The notes below the pieces were generated by a model. The model did no database searches and was not told where the DNA came from. It was given only the letters and a program-made list of their open reading frames with translations. The position numbers and the translations under genes are program-made. Below, piece by piece: positions 9,879 through 20,660 of a stretch of 64,000 nucleotides of DNA (positions are counted from its first letter, which is position 1; every line of letters starts with the position of its first letter). Origin of the DNA: Pseudomonas sp. (GTDB lineage: Bacteria > Pseudomonadota > Gammaproteobacteria > Pseudomonadales > Pseudomonadaceae); NCBI RefSeq assembly GCF_017744435.1, contig NZ_JAGIBG010000006.1, forward strand, positions 1 through 64,000, written 5' to 3'.

Positions 9879-11024
9879 TCAGTGACGCACGGCGCTGTCT
9901 TGCAGCTCGGCGTCAGCGGACAGCTGGCGGACCGCGATGTAGCGCTCGCTGCGGCGGGTACGGTCATTGACCTGGCCGACCAGTTGACCACAGGCAGCGT
10001 CGATGTCGTCGCCACGGGTGGTACGCGTGGTGACGTTGAAACCACCGTGGTGCAGCAGGTCCTGGAAGCGGCGGATCGCGTTGTTGCTCGGCCGCTCGTA
10101 ACCCGAATGCGGGAACGGGTTGAACGGGATCAGGTTGATCTTGCACGGTACGTCGCGCAGCAGCTCGATCATCTGTGCCGCATGCTCAGGCTGGTCGTTG
10201 ACGTCCTTGAGCAGGGTGTATTCGATGGTCAGCACGCGCTTGCCGCCCAGGGTCGACATGTAGCCCATGCACGATTCCAGCAGCATCTTCAGCGGGTATT
10301 TCTTGTTGATCGGCACCAGCTGGTTGCGCAGTTCGTCGTTCGGCGCGTGCAGCGACAGCGCCAGGGACACGTCGATGTGCTTGGCCAGTTCGTCGATCAT
10401 CGGCACCACGCCCGAGGTGGACAGGGTGACGCGACGCTTGGAAATGCCATAGCCCAGGTCATCCATCATGATGTGCATGGCGGCGATGACGTTGTCGAAG
10501 TTCAGCAAGGGCTCGCCCATGCCCATCATGACCACGTTGGTAATCGCGCGGTCGATCTTGGCCGGGACGGTCCCGAAGGATTTGTTCGCAAGCCACACCT
10601 GGCCGATCACTTCGGCGGCGGTGAGGTTGCTGTTGAAGCCTTGCTTGCCGGTGGAGCAGAAACTGCAGTCCAGGGCGCAGCCGGCTTGCGACGAAACGCA
10701 GAGGGTACCGCGGTCGTCGGTAGGGATGTAGACGGTTTCGACGCAGCTGCCGGAGGCAACGCGGATCACCCACTTGCGGGTGCCGTCGGCGGAAATGTCT
10801 TCACTGACCACTTCCGGGGGGCGAATCTCGGCAACGGCCTCGAGCTTTTCGCGCAAGACCTTGCCTACGTTGGTCATGGCCGCAAAGTCGGACACGCCAA
10901 AATGGTGAATCCATTTCATCACCTGACCGGCACGGAAGCGCTTCTCCCCTATCGAGTCGAAGAACTTTTCCATTTCCGGCTGGGTCAGCCCCAACAGGTT
11001 GATTTTGCCAGTAGATGTCGTCAT
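9879..11024 (-). CDS. rlmN: Dual-specificity rRNA/tRNA adenine C2-methyltransferase RlmN
   Basis: 381-residue radical-SAM enzyme that methylates C2 of A2503 in 23S rRNA and A37 in some tRNAs. The radical-SAM cluster motif is Cys116, Cys120 and Cys123 (CALDCSFC). The motif GMGEPLLN is also present, and a further cysteine lies in the C-terminal [14 protein letters not shown] segment (here [11 protein letters not shown]). It lies 28 bp after ndk and heads the rlmN-pilW-rodZ run. It is another client of the isc system in this window. Confidence 0.97.
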   Translation of the reverse strand: MTTSTGKINLLGLTQPEMEKFFDSIGEKRFRAGQVMKWIHHFGVSDFAAMTNVGKVLREKLEAVAEIRPPEVVSEDISADGTRKWVIRVASGSCVETVYIPTDDRGTLCVSSQAGCALDCSFCSTGKQGFNSNLTAAEVIGQVWLANKSFGTVPAKIDRAITNVVMMGMGEPLLNFDNVIAAMHIMMDDLGYGISKRRVTLSTSGVVPMIDELAKHIDVSLALSLHAPNDELRNQLVPINKKYPLKMLLESCMGYMSTLGGKRVLTIEYTLLKDVNDQPEHAAQMIELLRDVPCKINLIPFNPFPHSGYERPSNNAIRRFQDLLHHGGFNVTTRTTRGDDIDAACGQLVGQVNDRTRRSERYIAVRQLSADAELQDSAVRH

Positions 11025-11052
11025 GGATTCACCCTCACCCGTAAGCTTTCGC

Positions 11053-11478
11053 TTAGCGAGTGGTTACCTCGGTAGCAGCGAAGAAGTAAGCGATTTCGCG
11101 AGCAGCGGCAGCTTCGGAGTCCGAACCGTGAACGGCGTTGGCGTCGATCGACTCGGCGAAGTCAGCACGGATGGTGCCTGGAGCAGCTTCTTTAGGGTTG
11201 GTAGCGCCCATCAGCTCACGGTTCAGAGCGATGGCGTTTTCGCCTTCCAGAACCTGAACAACAACCGGGCCGGAAGTCATGAAGGCAACCAGGTCACCGA
11301 AGAAGCCACGAGCGCTGTGCTCGGCGTAGAAGCCTTCGGCTTCGGCTTTGGACAGTTGCTTGATTTTCGAGGCAACGATTTTCAGACCAGCTTCTTCGAA
11401 GCGGGTGGTGATCTTGCCGATTACGTTCTTGGCAACGGCGTCAGGCTTGATGATCGAGAAAGTACGTTGAACAGCCAT
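11053..11478 (-). CDS. ndk: Nucleoside diphosphate kinase
   Basis: 141-residue enzyme transferring gamma-phosphate between NTPs and NDPs. The phosphohistidine is His117 in NAVHGSDS, and the N-terminal [12 protein letters not shown] is typical. Full length. CTGGAG lies upstream of the ATG. A hairpin with a TATAAT in its loop sits 45 bp before the start, at the end of the isc operon (see the separate entry), so ndk may have its own promoter there as well as isc read-through. Confidence 0.97.
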   Translation of the reverse strand: MAVQRTFSIIKPDAVAKNVIGKITTRFEEAGLKIVASKIKQLSKAEAEGFYAEHSARGFFGDLVAFMTSGPVVVQVLEGENAIALNRELMGATNPKEAAPGTIRADFAESIDANAVHGSDSEAAAAREIAYFFAATEVTTR

Positions 11479-11502
11479 GGAAAACTCCAGAATATTGAGT
11501 GT

Positions 11503-11537
11503 TACGAAAAATTAAACCCGCGAATTATACGCGGGTT
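11503..11537 (-). terminator. isc operon terminator, with a perfect -10 hexamer in its loop
   Basis: An 8-bp stem, AACCCGCG (11515-11522) and CGCGGGTT (11530-11537), closes a 7-nt loop. On the minus strand it is followed by TAATTTTTCG, giving an intrinsic terminator just after iscX. The loop sequence on the minus strand contains TATAAT (11524-11529), an exact sigma-70 -10 match, 45 bp before the ndk start. No convincing -35 box was found at 16-18 bp. Confidence 0.7.
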
Positions 11538-11568
11538 CCAGGGGATTGCCTAACCTGCAGCGTCACGC

Positions 11569-11769
11569 TTAGTCGGCTTCTTCGATCCAGGCCGCCTGGA
11601 TGGCCTCGAGCACTTTCTCACCGCCACGTGACGGATCGTCGCTGAACTCTGGCAAGGCCAGCACCCAACGGTGCAGATCGACGAAATTCACATATTTAGG
11701 ATCGACTTCCGGCTTGCTTTCCGCAAGCTGGATGGCGATCTCAAGTACATCAATCCATTTCAGGCTCAT
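11569..11769 (-). CDS. iscX: Fe-S cluster assembly protein IscX (YfhJ)
   Basis: 66-residue acidic protein beginning MSLKWIDVLEIAIQLAE, with the family's DPKYVNFVDLHRWV core. IscX binds IscS and iron and tunes cluster synthesis in the isc system. It is the last gene of the isc operon, 11 bp after fdx, and is followed by the operon terminator. Length is normal. Confidence 0.94.
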   Translation of the reverse strand: MSLKWIDVLEIAIQLAESKPEVDPKYVNFVDLHRWVLALPEFSDDPSRGGEKVLEAIQAAWIEEAD

Positions 11770-11780
11770 GGGGGCAAACC

Positions 11781-12122
11781 TCAGTGCGGCGCTTCGGCAG
11801 CGTGGTTGAGCGAATACTTGGGAATCTCGATGGTGAGGTCATCCTCACCAACGATCACCTGGCAGGCCAGGCGCGATTGCGCCTCCAGGCCCCAGGCCTT
11901 GTCCAGCATATCCTCTTCCAGCTCGTCGGCTTCCTCGAGCGAGTCGAAGCCTTCGCGCACGATGCAGTGGCAGGTGGTGCAGGCGCACACACCGCCGCAC
12001 GCGCTTTCCATCTCGATGTGGTGCTCGTGGGCCAGCTCCAGGATATTGGTCCCTGGCTCCACCTCAACCACCAGCCCGTCCGGGCAGAACTTCTCGTGCG
12101 GCAGGAAAATCACCTGGGGCAT
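11781..12122 (-). CDS. fdx: ISC-system [2Fe-2S] ferredoxin
   Basis: 113-residue adrenodoxin-type ferredoxin that supplies electrons for cluster assembly. The four ligands are Cys42, Cys48, Cys51 and Cys87 (spacing Cx5Cx2C, then ACQV); extra cysteines at 46 and 53 flank the site. The acidic segment EEADELEEDMLDKA is the usual partner-binding helix. It starts 3 bp after the hscA stop. Confidence 0.95.
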   Translation of the reverse strand: MPQVIFLPHEKFCPDGLVVEVEPGTNILELAHEHHIEMESACGGVCACTTCHCIVREGFDSLEEADELEEDMLDKAWGLEAQSRLACQVIVGEDDLTIEIPKYSLNHAAEAPH

Positions 12123-12125
12123 CGG

Positions 12126-13988
<1,863 letters not shown>

Positions 13989-14030
13989 GCTTATCTGAAT
14001 ACCTTAGGCGTCATCACGGGCGACACCGGG

Positions 14031-14552
14031 TTAATCGTCGAGGCGCTCTTCCAGTTGGCGCACTTCTTGGGCGAGCTTGTCGAGGAACTGCATGCGGCGC
14101 ATCAGGCGCTCGGCCTTGTCGCGCTCGGCAGGCACATCCCAGCAGGCGGCGAAATCCTCGTTGAGGGTGTCCTGGGCAGCCTTCAGGCGCTTCTTGAACA
14201 CGGCCACGCCATCGAGGTCGGCTTCGTCCTGCAGCTCTTCGAGCTCTTCGCGCCACTGCATCTGCTGCAACAGGAAATCAGGGTCATGGACCGTGACTTC
14301 CTGGGGCACTTCGTGGCCACCGATAGCCAGCAAGTAGCGGGCACGGCGCGGCGCACTGCGCAGGGTCTGGTAGGCGTCGTTGAGGGCCGCGGACTTCTCC
14401 AGCGCTACCCGCTGCTCGCGCTCGGAGGCATCGGCGAAGCGGTCCGGATGGACCTCGCGGGCCAGCTCGCGATAGCGAGTGGCCAGTTTGTCGAGGTCCA
14501 GGCGGAATGAAGGCTGGAGGTCAAACAGAGCGTAATGACAAGGAGTACCCAC
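14031..14552 (-). CDS. hscB: Co-chaperone HscB (J-domain, Fe-S assembly)
   Basis: 173 residues beginning [15 protein letters not shown] at a GTG start (14552), which lies 8 nt after the iscA stop; upstream codons of the open frame overlap iscA and look non-native. The J domain carries the HPD motif at residues 35-37 (EVHPDRF), which stimulates HscA ATPase. The C-terminal three-helix domain binds IscU. A 42-bp gap separates it from hscA. Confidence 0.94.
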   Translation of the reverse strand: MGTPCHYALFDLQPSFRLDLDKLATRYRELAREVHPDRFADASEREQRVALEKSAALNDAYQTLRSAPRRARYLLAIGGHEVPQEVTVHDPDFLLQQMQWREELEELQDEADLDGVAVFKKRLKAAQDTLNEDFAACWDVPAERDKAERLMRRMQFLDKLAQEVRQLEERLDD

Positions 14553-14560
14553 GGCCAGCC

Positions 14561-14884
14561 TCAGACGTTGAAGCTTTCGCCGCAGCCACACTCACCGCGC
14601 ACGTTGGGGTTGTTGAACTTGAAGCCTTCGTTCAACCCTTCCTTGACGAAGTCCAGCTCGGTGCCATCGAGGTACACCAGGCTCTTGGGATCGATGATCA
14701 CCTTGACGCCATGGTTCTCGAACACCTGGTCCTCTGCGGCCAGCTCGTCGACGAACTCCAGCACGTAGGCCAGGCCCGAGCAGCCGGTGGTGCGCACGCC
14801 CAGGCGAATGCCTTCACCCTTGCCGCGCCCGTCGAGGGAGCGGCGAATGTGGTTGGCGGCGGCTTCTGTCATGCTGATAGCCAT
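14561..14884 (-). CDS. iscA: Fe-S cluster assembly protein IscA
   Basis: 107-residue A-type carrier. The start is ATG 14884, giving [13 protein letters not shown]; the longer open frame overlaps iscU and is not native. Conserved cysteines are Cys35 (TTGCSGLAY) and Cys99/Cys101 (ECGCGESF), the cluster- or iron-binding set. It passes clusters to apoproteins such as IspG. Place between iscU and hscB is standard. Confidence 0.95.
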   Translation of the reverse strand: MAISMTEAAANHIRRSLDGRGKGEGIRLGVRTTGCSGLAYVLEFVDELAAEDQVFENHGVKVIIDPKSLVYLDGTELDFVKEGLNEGFKFNNPNVRGECGCGESFNV

Positions 14885-14919
14885 CGGAACTCCTTGAGTC
14901 TTACCTTGCAACGGGCGGC

Positions 14920-15306
14920 TTAGATCAAGCCTTTCTTCTGCTTGTAGTCGCGAACAGCTGCCTTGATGGCATCTTCGGCGAGTACCGAGCAGTGGATCTT
15001 CACTGGCGGCAACGCCAGTTCTTCCGCCAGCTGGGTGTTCTTGATGGTTTCGGCTTCGTCCAGGGTCTTGCCCTTCATCCACTCGGTGGCGAGGGAGCTG
15101 GAAGCGATGGCCGAACCGCAGCCGTAGGTCTTGAACTTGGCGTCTTCGATGATGCCTTGCTCGTTGACCTTGATCTGCAGACGCATCACGTCACCGCACG
15201 CTGGAGCGCCGACCATGCCGGTACCGACATCCGGGTCCTCGGCGTTCATCTTGCCGACGTTGCGTGGGTTTTCGTAGTGGTCGATGACCTTTTCACTGTA
15301 TGCCAT
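14920..15306 (-). CDS. iscU: Fe-S cluster scaffold IscU
   Basis: 128-residue scaffold on which IscS-derived sulfur and iron are assembled. Cluster cysteines Cys37 (PACGD), Cys63 ([11 protein letters not shown]) and Cys106 (KIHCS) are intact, as is the HscA-recognition motif LPPVK at 99-103. It lies 46 bp after iscS and 35 bp before iscA. Confidence 0.97.
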   Translation of the reverse strand: MAYSEKVIDHYENPRNVGKMNAEDPDVGTGMVGAPACGDVMRLQIKVNEQGIIEDAKFKTYGCGSAIASSSLATEWMKGKTLDEAETIKNTQLAEELALPPVKIHCSVLAEDAIKAAVRDYKQKKGLI

Positions 15307-15352
15307 GGTGCAATTCCTTCCTCATCAGGGAGCCGCTCTTGCCGGCGACTGC

Positions 15353-16567
15353 TTAGTGGGCGGCCCACTCGATCTTGGAGATGTCAACGCCGTCTTTGTA
15401 CATATCCCACAGCGGCGACAGCTCACGCAGTTTGTTGACGGCCATGCAGACTTGCTGCGCGGCGTAGTCGACTTCTTCTTCGGTGGTGAAGCGGCCGAAG
15501 GAGAAGCGGATCGAGCTGTGCGCCAGCTCGTCGTTGCGACCCAGAGCGCGCAGTACATACGACGGCTCGAGCGAAGCGGAGGTGCAGGCCGAACCGGACG
15601 ATACGGCGATGTCCTTCAGGGACATCAGCAGCGACTCGCCTTCGACGTAGTTGAAGCTCAGGTTCAGGTTGTGCGGTACGCGGGCAGTCTTGCTGCCGTT
15701 GACGTACAGCTCTTCGAGGTCCGAGACCTGCTTGAAGAAGCGGTCGCTCAGGGCCTTGATGCGCACGTTCTCGGCGGCCATTTCCTGCTTGGCGATGGCG
15801 AAGGCTTCGCCCATGCCGACGATCTGGTGGGTCGGCAGGGTGCCCGAACGCATGCCGCGCTCATGGCCACCACCGTGAATGATGGCTTCCAGGCGCACGC
15901 GCGGCTTGCGGCTGACGTACAGCGCGCCGATACCTTTAGGGCCGTAGACCTTGTGCGCCGAGAACGACATCAGGTCGACCTTCAGCTTCTGCAGGTCGAT
16001 TTCAACCTTGCCAGCCGACTGGGCGGCATCGACGTGGAACAGCACGCCACGCGAACGGGTCAGTTCACCGATGGCGGCGATGTCGTTGATCGAGCCGACT
16101 TCGTTGTTCACGTGCATCAGCGAGACCAGGATGGTGTCGTCGCGCAGGGCGGCCTCGACCATGGCCGGGGTGACGATGCCGTCTTCGCCCGGTTCCAGGT
16201 AGGTGACTTCGAAACCTTCACGCTCGAGCTGGCGAGCGGTATCCAGGACCGCCTTGTGCTCGATCTTGGAGGTAATGATGTGCTTGCCCTTGGTCTGATA
16301 GAAGTGCGCCACGCCTTTCAGGGCGAGGTTGTCGGACTCGGTGGCACCGCTGGTCCAGACGATTTCGCGCGGGTCGGCGTTGATCAGCTCGGCAACCTGG
16401 CGGCGACCGTTCTCGACCGCTTCTTCGGCCTTCCAGCCAAACACGTGGGAGCGCGAGGCCGGGTTACCGAAGTTGCCGTCGACCAGCAGGCAGTCGGCCA
16501 TCTTCTGGGCGACACGTGGGTCGACCGGCGTGGTAGCGGAGTAATCGAGGTAGATCGGCAACTTCAT
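15353..16567 (-). CDS. iscS: Cysteine desulfurase IscS
   Basis: 404-residue PLP enzyme that removes sulfur from cysteine and holds it as a persulfide. PLP lysine Lys206 is in [12 protein letters not shown], and the persulfide Cys328 is in the loop SSGSACTS. It supplies sulfur to IscU and usually to tRNA thiolation as well. N-terminus [16 protein letters not shown] and length match the family exactly. It sits directly after iscR. Confidence 0.98.
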   Translation of the reverse strand: MKLPIYLDYSATTPVDPRVAQKMADCLLVDGNFGNPASRSHVFGWKAEEAVENGRRQVAELINADPREIVWTSGATESDNLALKGVAHFYQTKGKHIITSKIEHKAVLDTARQLEREGFEVTYLEPGEDGIVTPAMVEAALRDDTILVSLMHVNNEVGSINDIAAIGELTRSRGVLFHVDAAQSAGKVEIDLQKLKVDLMSFSAHKVYGPKGIGALYVSRKPRVRLEAIIHGGGHERGMRSGTLPTHQIVGMGEAFAIAKQEMAAENVRIKALSDRFFKQVSDLEELYVNGSKTARVPHNLNLSFNYVEGESLLMSLKDIAVSSGSACTSASLEPSYVLRALGRNDELAHSSIRFSFGRFTTEEEVDYAAQQVCMAVNKLRELSPLWDMYKDGVDISKIEWAAH

Positions 16568-16613
16568 GGGTATCTCCTATCAGGCGGTGGCGTCGCTCGT
16601 CACTGTTAAAAGG

Positions 16614-17105
16614 TCAGTCGACGGCGGACGTCTCAATCTTGTCCAGCTGGGCGGTACGGCCTGCGACACGCCGCAGGTCCTGGCGCTGGGCGACCTCTTG
16701 CACCTCACGGCGCATGACGAGGTCGGCCAGGCTGATGCCACTGAGGAATTCGTGGATCTGCTGGCTGAGGTCGCACCACAGGTGGTGGGTCAGGCAGGTG
16801 TCACCGGCATGGCAATCCCCGAGGCCCTGGCAACGGGTGGCATCGACCGACTCGTTGACCGCGTCGATGACCTGGGCCACCTGGATGGTTTCCATGCCGC
16901 GCGACAGCTGGTAGCCACCGCCCGGACCGCGCACGCTGGAGACCAGGCTGCTGCGGCGCAGCTTGGCGAACAGCTGTTCCAGATAAGAGAGGGAAATGCC
17001 CTGGCGCTCGGAAATGTCGGCCAAAGACACCGGCCCATGCTGCGCGTGCAGTGCCAGGTCGAGCATGGCAGTGACGGCGTATCGGCCTTTGGTAGTCAGT
17101 CGCAT
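16614..17105 (-). CDS. iscR: Fe-S cluster regulator IscR
   Basis: 163-residue Rrf2-family regulator. The N-terminal winged HTH starts [16 protein letters not shown]. The [2Fe-2S] ligands Cys92, Cys98 and Cys104 with His107 are in [17 protein letters not shown]. In its holo form IscR represses its own operon by binding type 1 sites; two such sites are visible upstream (17151-17200), so autoregulation is expected. It is the first gene of the isc operon. Confidence 0.97.
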   Translation of the reverse strand: MRLTTKGRYAVTAMLDLALHAQHGPVSLADISERQGISLSYLEQLFAKLRRSSLVSSVRGPGGGYQLSRGMETIQVAQVIDAVNESVDATRCQGLGDCHAGDTCLTHHLWCDLSQQIHEFLSGISLADLVMRREVQEVAQRQDLRRVAGRTAQLDKIETSAVD

Positions 17106-17142
17106 GGCTAATGGGTACCACGGGAGTTACGGGATGTGTGCG

Positions 17143-17171
17143 AGTATGCGATTCCCGAGCATTTAAGTCAA
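17143..17171 (-). promoter_or_regulatory. Sigma-70 promoter of the isc operon
   Basis: On the minus strand TTGACT (17166-17171), a 17-bp spacer, then CATACT (17143-17148), placing transcription start about 30 nt before the iscR ATG at 17105. Both hexamers are good matches and the -35 lies inside one of the IscR-like sites. Confidence 0.7.
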
Positions 17172-17200
17172 CTATTAGACCTACTGCTTTAGTCGGATTT
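17151..17200 (-). promoter_or_regulatory. Two abutting IscR type 1-like operators
   Basis: Two 25-bp windows lie end to end: 17151-17175 (minus strand starting ATAGTTGACT and ending GGGAAT) and 17176-17200 (minus strand AAATCCGACT then AAAGCAGT). Each carries the GACT half-site and an AT-rich centre of the E. coli type 1 IscR consensus; by my count the second matches about 17 of 25 positions. The first overlaps the -35 box. E. coli iscR also has two tandem type 1 sites. Confidence 0.55.
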
Positions 17201-17232
17201 GCATCTGGGAGGCGGGCGCGAGTGTAACAGCA

Positions 17233-17256
17233 ATGGGGCGTGAGCACACGCCCCAT
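17233..17256 (-). terminator. GC hairpin after cysE
   Basis: ATGGGGCGTG (17233-17242) and CACGCCCCAT (17247-17256) pair perfectly around AGCA. On the minus strand it follows the cysE stop by about 30 nt, but only a weak T-rich stretch (ATTGCTGTT) comes after it, so it may be an inefficient terminator. Confidence 0.45.
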
Positions 17257-17284
17257 ATGTCAGGGTGACGTCACTGCGGCGTAA

Positions 17285-18073
17285 TCAATGCGACTGAGTG
17301 TCGCGCTGGGCCGCCTGGGTTTCGACCGCAAAGTCATCTTCCGGCAGCTTCGGCAGCTCCTTGGCACAGTAGTCACTGCCCATCTTGGTCAGCGCGCCAC
17401 ACATACCCTCCAGGCGCTCGTCGACGGCCTGCAGGTGATCAAGCATCTGACCGATGGCACGGGCTACCGGGTCCGGCATGTCGCCGCTGACACCATAGGC
17501 ATCGAAACCGATCTTCTCGGCCATGGCCTTGCGCTTGACCTCAAGCTCGGTGTCCTCGCTGTTCTTGACGATGATCCGCCCCGGGATGCCGACTGCAGTG
17601 GCACCGGCCGGCACCGCCTTGGTCACCACCGCATTGGAGCCGATCTTGGCCCCGGCACCGACGGTGAACGGGCCCAGCACCTTGGCGCCCGCCCCTACCA
17701 CCACACCGTTCTCCAGGGTCGGGTGGCGCTTGCCCTTGTTCCAGCTGGTGCCGCCCAGGGTCACGCCCTGGTAAAGGGTGACATCGTCGCCGATCTCGGC
17801 AGTTTCGCCGATGACGATGCCCATGCCGTGGTCGATGAAGAAGCGCCGACCGATGGTCGCACCGGGATGGATCTCGATACCGGTCAGCCAGCGACCGAAG
17901 TTCGACACCAGGCGGGCCAGCCACTTGAAATCGCGCTTCCACAGGGCGTTGCCCAGGCGATGCAGCCAGATGGCGTGCATGCCGGGGTAGCAGGTCAGCA
18001 CCTCGAAGGCATTGCGCGCCGCCGGGTCACGATGGAATACGCTCTGGATATCTTCACGCAGACGCTCGAACAT
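17285..18073 (-). CDS. cysE: Serine O-acetyltransferase CysE
   Basis: 262-residue enzyme making O-acetylserine for cysteine synthesis. The N-terminal helical domain ([21 protein letters not shown]) precedes a left-handed beta-helix of hexapeptide repeats ([51 protein letters not shown]). The C-terminus is longer than in the shortest family members and ends in a hydrophilic tail ([13 protein letters not shown]). Its position between trmJ and iscR links cysteine production to the Fe-S operon that consumes cysteine sulfur. Confidence 0.95.
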   Translation of the reverse strand: MFERLREDIQSVFHRDPAARNAFEVLTCYPGMHAIWLHRLGNALWKRDFKWLARLVSNFGRWLTGIEIHPGATIGRRFFIDHGMGIVIGETAEIGDDVTLYQGVTLGGTSWNKGKRHPTLENGVVVGAGAKVLGPFTVGAGAKIGSNAVVTKAVPAGATAVGIPGRIIVKNSEDTELEVKRKAMAEKIGFDAYGVSGDMPDPVARAIGQMLDHLQAVDERLEGMCGALTKMGSDYCAKELPKLPEDDFAVETQAAQRDTQSH

Positions 18074-18076
18074 CTG

Positions 18077-18847
18077 TCAGTCCTTCCGTTTATGCGGCTC
18101 GCCCCGGGCGACCTTCTGGGTCTCGGTGAGGATGCCGCGCAAAATGCTCATTTCCGAACGATTGACCGAGCTGCGCCCATACAGCCGACGCAGGCGCGGC
18201 ATCAGGTGCTTGGGCTTCTCGGGGTCGAGGAAGCCGATGTCCACCAGGGTCTTCTCCAGGTGTTCATAGAACAGCTCCATTTCGTCCATGGTCGCCAGCT
18301 CGTTGCTGCGCAGCGAGTTGGCGTCGAACTTCTCGACTTTCGAGGGCGCGCCCTCGGCTGCCAGCCAGGCCATGCGCACCTCATAGGAGAGCACCTGGAC
18401 CGCGGCGGCGAGGTTCAGCGAGCTGAAGTCGGGGTTCGAGGGAATGTGCACGTGGAAGTGACATCGCTGCAGTTCTTCGTTGGTCAGGCCGGCGTGTTCG
18501 CGCCCGAACACCAGGGCGATCTCTTCACCGCCGTTGGCGTGTTCCACGGCCTTGGCCCCGCATTCGCGCGGGTCGATCAACGGCCAGGGGATGCTGCGCT
18601 CACGGGCACTGGTGCCCATGACCAGACTGCAGCCGACCAGCGCGTCTTCAAGGCTGTCGACCACCTGGGCATTGGCCAGGATGTCGTCGGCGCCCGAGGC
18701 ACGCGCAGTGGCGTCGCCGGACGGGAACTCTTTTGGCTGCACCAGCACCAGACGCGACAAGCCCATGTTTTTCATGGCACGCGCAGCGCCGCCGATGTTG
18801 CCGGGGTGGCTGGTATTGACCAGAACAACACGAATATTTTGCAGCAA
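18077..18847 (-). CDS. trmJ: tRNA (cytidine/uridine-2'-O-)-methyltransferase TrmJ
   Basis: 256-residue SPOUT methyltransferase (if started at TTG 18847) that 2'-O-methylates position 32 of tRNAs. The N-terminal SPOUT core begins LQNIRVVLVNTSHPGNIGGA, and the SAM-knot segments EIALVFGREHAGLTNEEL and IPSNPDFSSLNLAAAVQVL are intact. The start is uncertain: the frame is open for 32 more codons without homology-like sequence, and no strong Shine-Dalgarno precedes TTG 18847 or CTG 18844. It ends 3 bp before cysE and is divergent from suhB. Confidence 0.92.
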   Translation of the reverse strand: MLQNIRVVLVNTSHPGNIGGAARAMKNMGLSRLVLVQPKEFPSGDATARASGADDILANAQVVDSLEDALVGCSLVMGTSARERSIPWPLIDPRECGAKAVEHANGGEEIALVFGREHAGLTNEELQRCHFHVHIPSNPDFSSLNLAAAVQVLSYEVRMAWLAAEGAPSKVEKFDANSLRSNELATMDEMELFYEHLEKTLVDIGFLDPEKPKHLMPRLRRLYGRSSVNRSEMSILRGILTETQKVARGEPHKRKD

Positions 18848-18953
18848 GGTGTTGTGCTCACAGATGCAGGTTTGGGGGAAATCGATCTTACAGAACCGAC
18901 CAGCGTAACGCCATGAAAGCAAATGTGACACTTCTGCCGCCAAACTTTTCTGC

Positions 18954-18959
18954 TAGAAT
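18954..18959 (+). promoter_or_regulatory. Candidate -10 box for suhB
   Basis: TAGAAT lies 40 bp upstream of the suhB ATG in the region divergent from trmJ. No good -35 hexamer is visible at 16-18 bp, so this is only a weak prediction. Confidence 0.3.
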
Positions 18960-18998
18960 GTTCGGCTTTCTTCTTTAACATCTCCAGGTGACCCGCCC

Positions 18999-19817
18999 AT
19001 GCAGCCTATGCTGAATATCGCCCTGCGCGCCGCTCGCAGCGCCAGTGAACTGATTTTCCGCTCCATCGAACGCCTGGATAGCATCAAGGTCGACGAGAAA
19101 GAGGCCAAGGACTACGTCTCCGAAGTGGATCGCGCCGCCGAGCAGAGCATCGTCAACGCCCTGCGCAAGGCCTACCCGAACCACTCCATTCAAGGTGAAG
19201 AAACCGGCCTGCACGCCGGCACCGGCGAAGAAGGCAAGGACTACCTGTGGATCATCGATCCGCTGGACGGCACCACCAACTTCCTGCGTGGCATCCCGCA
19301 CTTCGCTGTCAGCATCGCCTGCAAATACCGTGGCCGCCTCGAGCACGCCGTGATTGTCGACCCGGTTCGCCAGGAAGAATTCACCGCCAGCCGCGGCCGT
19401 GGCGCCCAGCTCAATGGCCGTCGCCTGCGCGTCAGCTCGCGTACCAGCCTGGAAGGCGCCCTGCTGGGCACCGGCTTCCCGTTCCGTGACAACCAGATGG
19501 CTGACATGGACAACTACCTGGGCATGTTCCGCGCCCTGACTGGCCAGACCGCCGGCATCCGCCGCGCCGGCTCCGCCAGCCTGGACCTGGCCTACGTGGC
19601 TGCCGGCCGTTTCGACGCCTTCTGGGAGTCGGGCCTGTCCGAGTGGGACATGGCAGCGGGTGTGCTGCTGATCCAGGAAGCCGGTGGCCTGGTGAGCGAC
19701 TTCAACGGTGGCCACGACTTCCTCGACAAGGGCCACATCGTTGCAGGCAACATCAAGTGCTTCAAAGCCGTACTGACCGCTATCCAGCCACACCTGCCAG
19801 AAAGCATGAAGCGCTAA
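18999..19817 (+). CDS. suhB: Inositol-1-monophosphatase SuhB
   Basis: 272-residue Mg-dependent phosphatase. Metal ligands lie in Glu67 (GEETG), DPLDGTTNF at 87-95, and the C-terminal WDMAAGVLLIQEAGG. In E. coli SuhB also joins the rRNA antitermination complex. The CCAGGTG upstream of ATG 18999 may serve as the ribosome-binding site. It is a lone plus-strand gene, divergent from trmJ, closed by a strong terminator. Confidence 0.95.
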   Translation: MQPMLNIALRAARSASELIFRSIERLDSIKVDEKEAKDYVSEVDRAAEQSIVNALRKAYPNHSIQGEETGLHAGTGEEGKDYLWIIDPLDGTTNFLRGIPHFAVSIACKYRGRLEHAVIVDPVRQEEFTASRGRGAQLNGRRLRVSSRTSLEGALLGTGFPFRDNQMADMDNYLGMFRALTGQTAGIRRAGSASLDLAYVAAGRFDAFWESGLSEWDMAAGVLLIQEAGGLVSDFNGGHDFLDKGHIVAGNIKCFKAVLTAIQPHLPESMKR

Positions 19818-19832
19818 GCGCGGATTGCAGGC

Positions 19833-19864
19833 AAAAAAAAGCACCCCTCGGGGTGCTTTTTTTA
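19833..19864 (+). terminator. Intrinsic terminator after suhB
   Basis: GCACCC (19841-19846) and GGGTGC (19851-19856) form the stem around CTCG, with a run of eight T after it and a run of eight A before it. The A and T runs make it usable in both directions. Confidence 0.9.
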
Positions 19865-19890
19865 TACCTGGATGTTTTGCACTAGCTGTA

Positions 19891-19970
19891 CCGCCCTCTT
19901 CGCGGGTAAACCCGCTCCCACAGGGACCGAATTACCACTGCGGGAGCGGGTTTACCCGCGAAGAGGGCGG
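19891..19970. repeat. REP pair, perfect 29-bp arms
   Basis: Arms 19891-19919 and 19942-19970 are exact inverted copies (CCGCCCTCTTCGCGGGTAAA... on the left). The arm contains CTTCGCGGGTAAACCCGCTC, the classic P. putida REP core. It lies in the convergent gap between suhB and the glycine-zipper gene. Confidence 0.92.
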
Positions 19971-19985
19971 CGCAGGCAACACAAA

Positions 19986-20528
19986 TTACTGACCGGCCTC
20001 GCTAAGGATCAGCTTGCCGTTCTTGTCCAGCGGAATGGTCGAGCCCGGCTCGCGGTCCATCTTCACCTGGCCAGCCTGGTTGCCAATGGTGTACTTGACG
20101 TTGTAGCCCACCACCTTCTCGCTGATGTCGTTGACCGTGTTGCAGCGGGTTTGCGTGGTGGTGTAGGTGTCACGCTCCTGCATGCCTTCCTGCACCTTGT
20201 TACCGGCATAACCACCACCGACCGCACCGGCCACGGTGGCGATCTTCTTGCCAGTGCCGCCGCCAATCTGGTTACCCAGCAGGCCGCCAGCAATGGCACC
20301 GACCACGGTACCGGCGATCTGGTGCTGGTCCTTGACCGGCGCCTGACGCGTGACGGCGACGTCCTTGCAGACCTCGCGCGGGGTCTTGACCTGTTGCTTG
20401 ATCGGTTGCACGTCGGTGACCTGAGCGTACTCAGGCCCTTTGTTCACCAAGCTGTAGGTCGCCACAGCACCTCCGGCAGTTACACCGACAGCACCCAGTA
20501 CCGCACCCACCAGCATTGATTTGTTCAC
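19986..20528 (-). CDS. Glycine-zipper 2TM domain envelope protein
   Basis: 180 residues starting at GTG 20528, which has AGGAGG 5 nt upstream. An N-terminal hydrophobic segment (about 5-27) is followed by a charged region and a glycine zipper at about 70-105 (GAIAGGLLGNQIGGG, GAVGGGYAGNKV), as in SlyB/OsmB/Rick_17kDa-like proteins that sit in or near the outer membrane. No lipobox is visible. The remainder is a small beta-rich tail ending DKNGKLILSEAGQ. Specific function unknown. It lies between the secDF terminator and a REP pair. Confidence 0.8.
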   Translation of the reverse strand: MNKSMLVGAVLGAVGVTAGGAVATYSLVNKGPEYAQVTDVQPIKQQVKTPREVCKDVAVTRQAPVKDQHQIAGTVVGAIAGGLLGNQIGGGTGKKIATVAGAVGGGYAGNKVQEGMQERDTYTTTQTRCNTVNDISEKVVGYNVKYTIGNQAGQVKMDREPGSTIPLDKNGKLILSEAGQ

Positions 20529-20597
20529 ATGAACCTCCTGATCATTTCCCGATCGTTCCTGCAGGGGACTAGCCCGCCTTCTCCCAGCCTTGGAGCG

Positions 20598-20633
20598 AAA
20601 AAAAAGGCGCGAGTTCAACACTCGCGCCTTTTT
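20598..20633 (-). terminator. Intrinsic terminator after secF
   Basis: GGCGCGAG (20606-20613) and CTCGCGCC (20621-20628) pair around a 7-nt loop. On the minus strand it is followed by eight T. This closes the queA-tgt-yajC-secD-secF transcript. Confidence 0.9.
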
Positions 20634-20660
20634 GGTCGCCGAACGGCGTAGGACTAATCC

